Assembly (NCBI GenBank): GCA_030746455.1
Contig: JASLMQ010000190.1
Span: forward strand, 1-5,676
Direction of reading: 5' to 3'
Source of the DNA: Candidatus Latescibacterota bacterium
Lineage (GTDB): Bacteria; Latescibacterota; UBA2968; GCA-2709665
Length of the DNA stretch: 5,676 nucleotides
Shown here: piece by piece, positions 5,321 to 5,676 of the stretch
Layout: each line of letters starts with the position of its first letter
How positions within the stretch are numbered: position 1 is the first letter of the stretch
Made by a program: the position numbers and the translations under genes
The notes under the pieces: generated by a model
Database searches by the model: none
Seen by the model: the letters and a program-made list of their open reading frames with translations, nothing else
Told to the model about the DNA's origin: nothing

Positions 5321-5349
5321 AATATAGACTATGGGCCTTCCCTGAACAA
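5321..5349 (-). promoter_or_regulatory. Sigma70-type promoter for the phosphatase/EF-P ligase operon
   Basis: On the minus strand the -35 box is TTGTTC (5349-5344) and the -10 box is TATATT (5326-5321), spaced by 17 bp. Start is predicted near 5314, giving a leader of about 63 nt. The -10 box is identical to that of the promoter at 2277-2305. The -35 match is weak (3/6); the spacing and the AT-rich setting support it. Confidence 0.55.
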
Positions 5350-5408
5350 CAAATGAGTTGTCCTGCCTGGTGCAATTGCTTATCATAATGTGAGTCACCT
5401 TGAGCAGA

Positions 5409-5428
5409 CCCCCGCAATCCCGCGGGGG
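5409..5428. other. GC-rich hairpin upstream of the phosphatase promoter
   Basis: CCCCCGC (5409-5415) pairs perfectly with GCGGGGG (5422-5428) around a 6-nt loop. On neither strand does a T-run follow directly; on the plus strand T-runs begin only about 24 nt later. It may be the remnant or variant of a terminator for a gene beyond the right edge, or a binding site near -104 of the phosphatase promoter. Confidence 0.4.
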
Positions 5429-5621
5429 CACCGTTTCGAGTCCTGAGCCACTTTTTGTTGGATTTTTCGTCTATTTGTCGTATTATTACGTGTTGTATCC
5501 GCTGCAGTTACCGGAATCACATACGCGAATTCAAGGGTGTTTCTCAGATCCTCGATGAAAGGGGGGAGGTGCATCAGGCACGTTCGTCTTTGACGTCTTA
5601 GGGCATTCAGAGGGTGCGAGT

Positions 5622-5642
5622 CGTATCTGGATGCCGGAGACA
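5622..5642. promoter_or_regulatory. Possible third, degenerate copy of the inverted repeat
   Basis: It matches 14 of 21 positions of the perfect inverted repeat at 2322-2342 in the same orientation, sharing an uninterrupted 10-mer GGATGCCGGA. One arm is well kept, the other is degraded. This could easily be chance in GC-rich DNA and is listed only because it is intergenic. Confidence 0.2.
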
Positions 5643-5676
5643 GGGCAAACAAATCCGAAGTTCGTCGGCCAGAACA

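Larger units (their letters stand above)
5350..5676. other. Right-end region with no supportable gene; AT-rich patch at 5451-5499
   Basis: I see no confident coding region here. Roughly a third of bases at 5451-5499 are G or C, against a GC-rich rest of the window; it contains T-runs on the plus strand (CTTTTTG, GATTTTTCG) and the string CGTATTATTACG. Two minus-strand frames are open to the right edge, one stopping at 5395-5397 and one at 5531-5533. Neither has a recognisable motif, RBS or good start inside the window. The end of a gene lying beyond the edge cannot be excluded. Confidence 0.5.

Noticed and set aside
4424..5356. Long plus-strand open frame opposite the phosphatase and the start of the EF-P ligase
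   Set aside because: Antisense to genes with clear family motifs; no RBS or recognisable domain.
5409..5450. tRNA-like segment (TTTCGAGTCC followed by GAGCCA) near the GC hairpin
   Set aside because: The putative T-loop is not flanked by complementary stem bases, and no acceptor, D or anticodon arm can be formed.
5395..5652. Minus-strand frame of 85 codons reading toward the phosphatase
   Set aside because: It would start at TTG, has no RBS or known motif, runs through the AT-rich patch and the hairpin, and a competing frame is equally open. The tail of a gene beyond the edge remains possible.
1..5676. CRISPR array, insertion sequence or rRNA genes
   Set aside because: No regularly spaced identical repeats, no transposase-like reading frame with terminal inverted repeats, and no rRNA-like sequence beyond the isolated 11-mer at 889-899.

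Overview
The window is a compact, GC-rich bacterial segment in which all six recognisable protein genes lie on the minus strand, so transcription runs right to left. Codon third positions are strongly G/C, and long mirror-image open frames on the plus strand are a by-product of this. Class (PAS/HisKA kinase, EF-P lysine ligase, FabG-like reductase) and composition suggest a high-GC Gram-negative-type bacterium, possibly from an uncultured lineage. The sequence alone does not fix the phylum.

Right end (about 5252-5676): about 425 bp with no gene I can support. It holds an AT-rich patch near 5451-5499, a GC-rich hairpin at 5409-5428 and a good sigma70-type promoter (5321-5349) reading into the first gene group.

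First gene group (5251 down to 2396): a histidine-phosphatase (phosphoglycerate mutase-like) protein with Cys in place of the near-universal Arg of the RHG motif. It is followed with no gap by an EpmA/PoxA/GenX-type EF-P lysine ligase that carries an extra N-terminal OB-fold-like domain. After 168 bp comes a classical FabG-like short-chain dehydrogenase/reductase. The first two are almost certainly co-transcribed; the third may be.

Regulatory gap (2100-2395): downstream of the reductase there is a run of degenerate heptamers, a perfect 9-bp inverted repeat, a sigma70-type promoter with a 12-bp palindrome inside its spacer, and a leader hairpin. The layout reads like an activator site near -62 plus an operator between -35 and -10.

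Second gene group (2099 to the left edge): a receiver-domain response regulator with a four-heptad leucine zipper and a long acidic Pro/Glu/Ala/Gln-rich tail but no DNA-binding domain. A small helical protein of unknown function overlaps its end by 14 nt. Then comes a cytoplasmic PAS-HisKA sensor kinase cut by the left edge. The kinase H-box (HEIRNPLGGI) resembles the FlrB/FleS/AtoS group, so a role in motility or surface-structure control is possible but not shown. The best leads are the response-regulator/small-protein/kinase trio with its promoter architecture, the OB-fused EpmA, and the RHG-to-CHG phosphatase.
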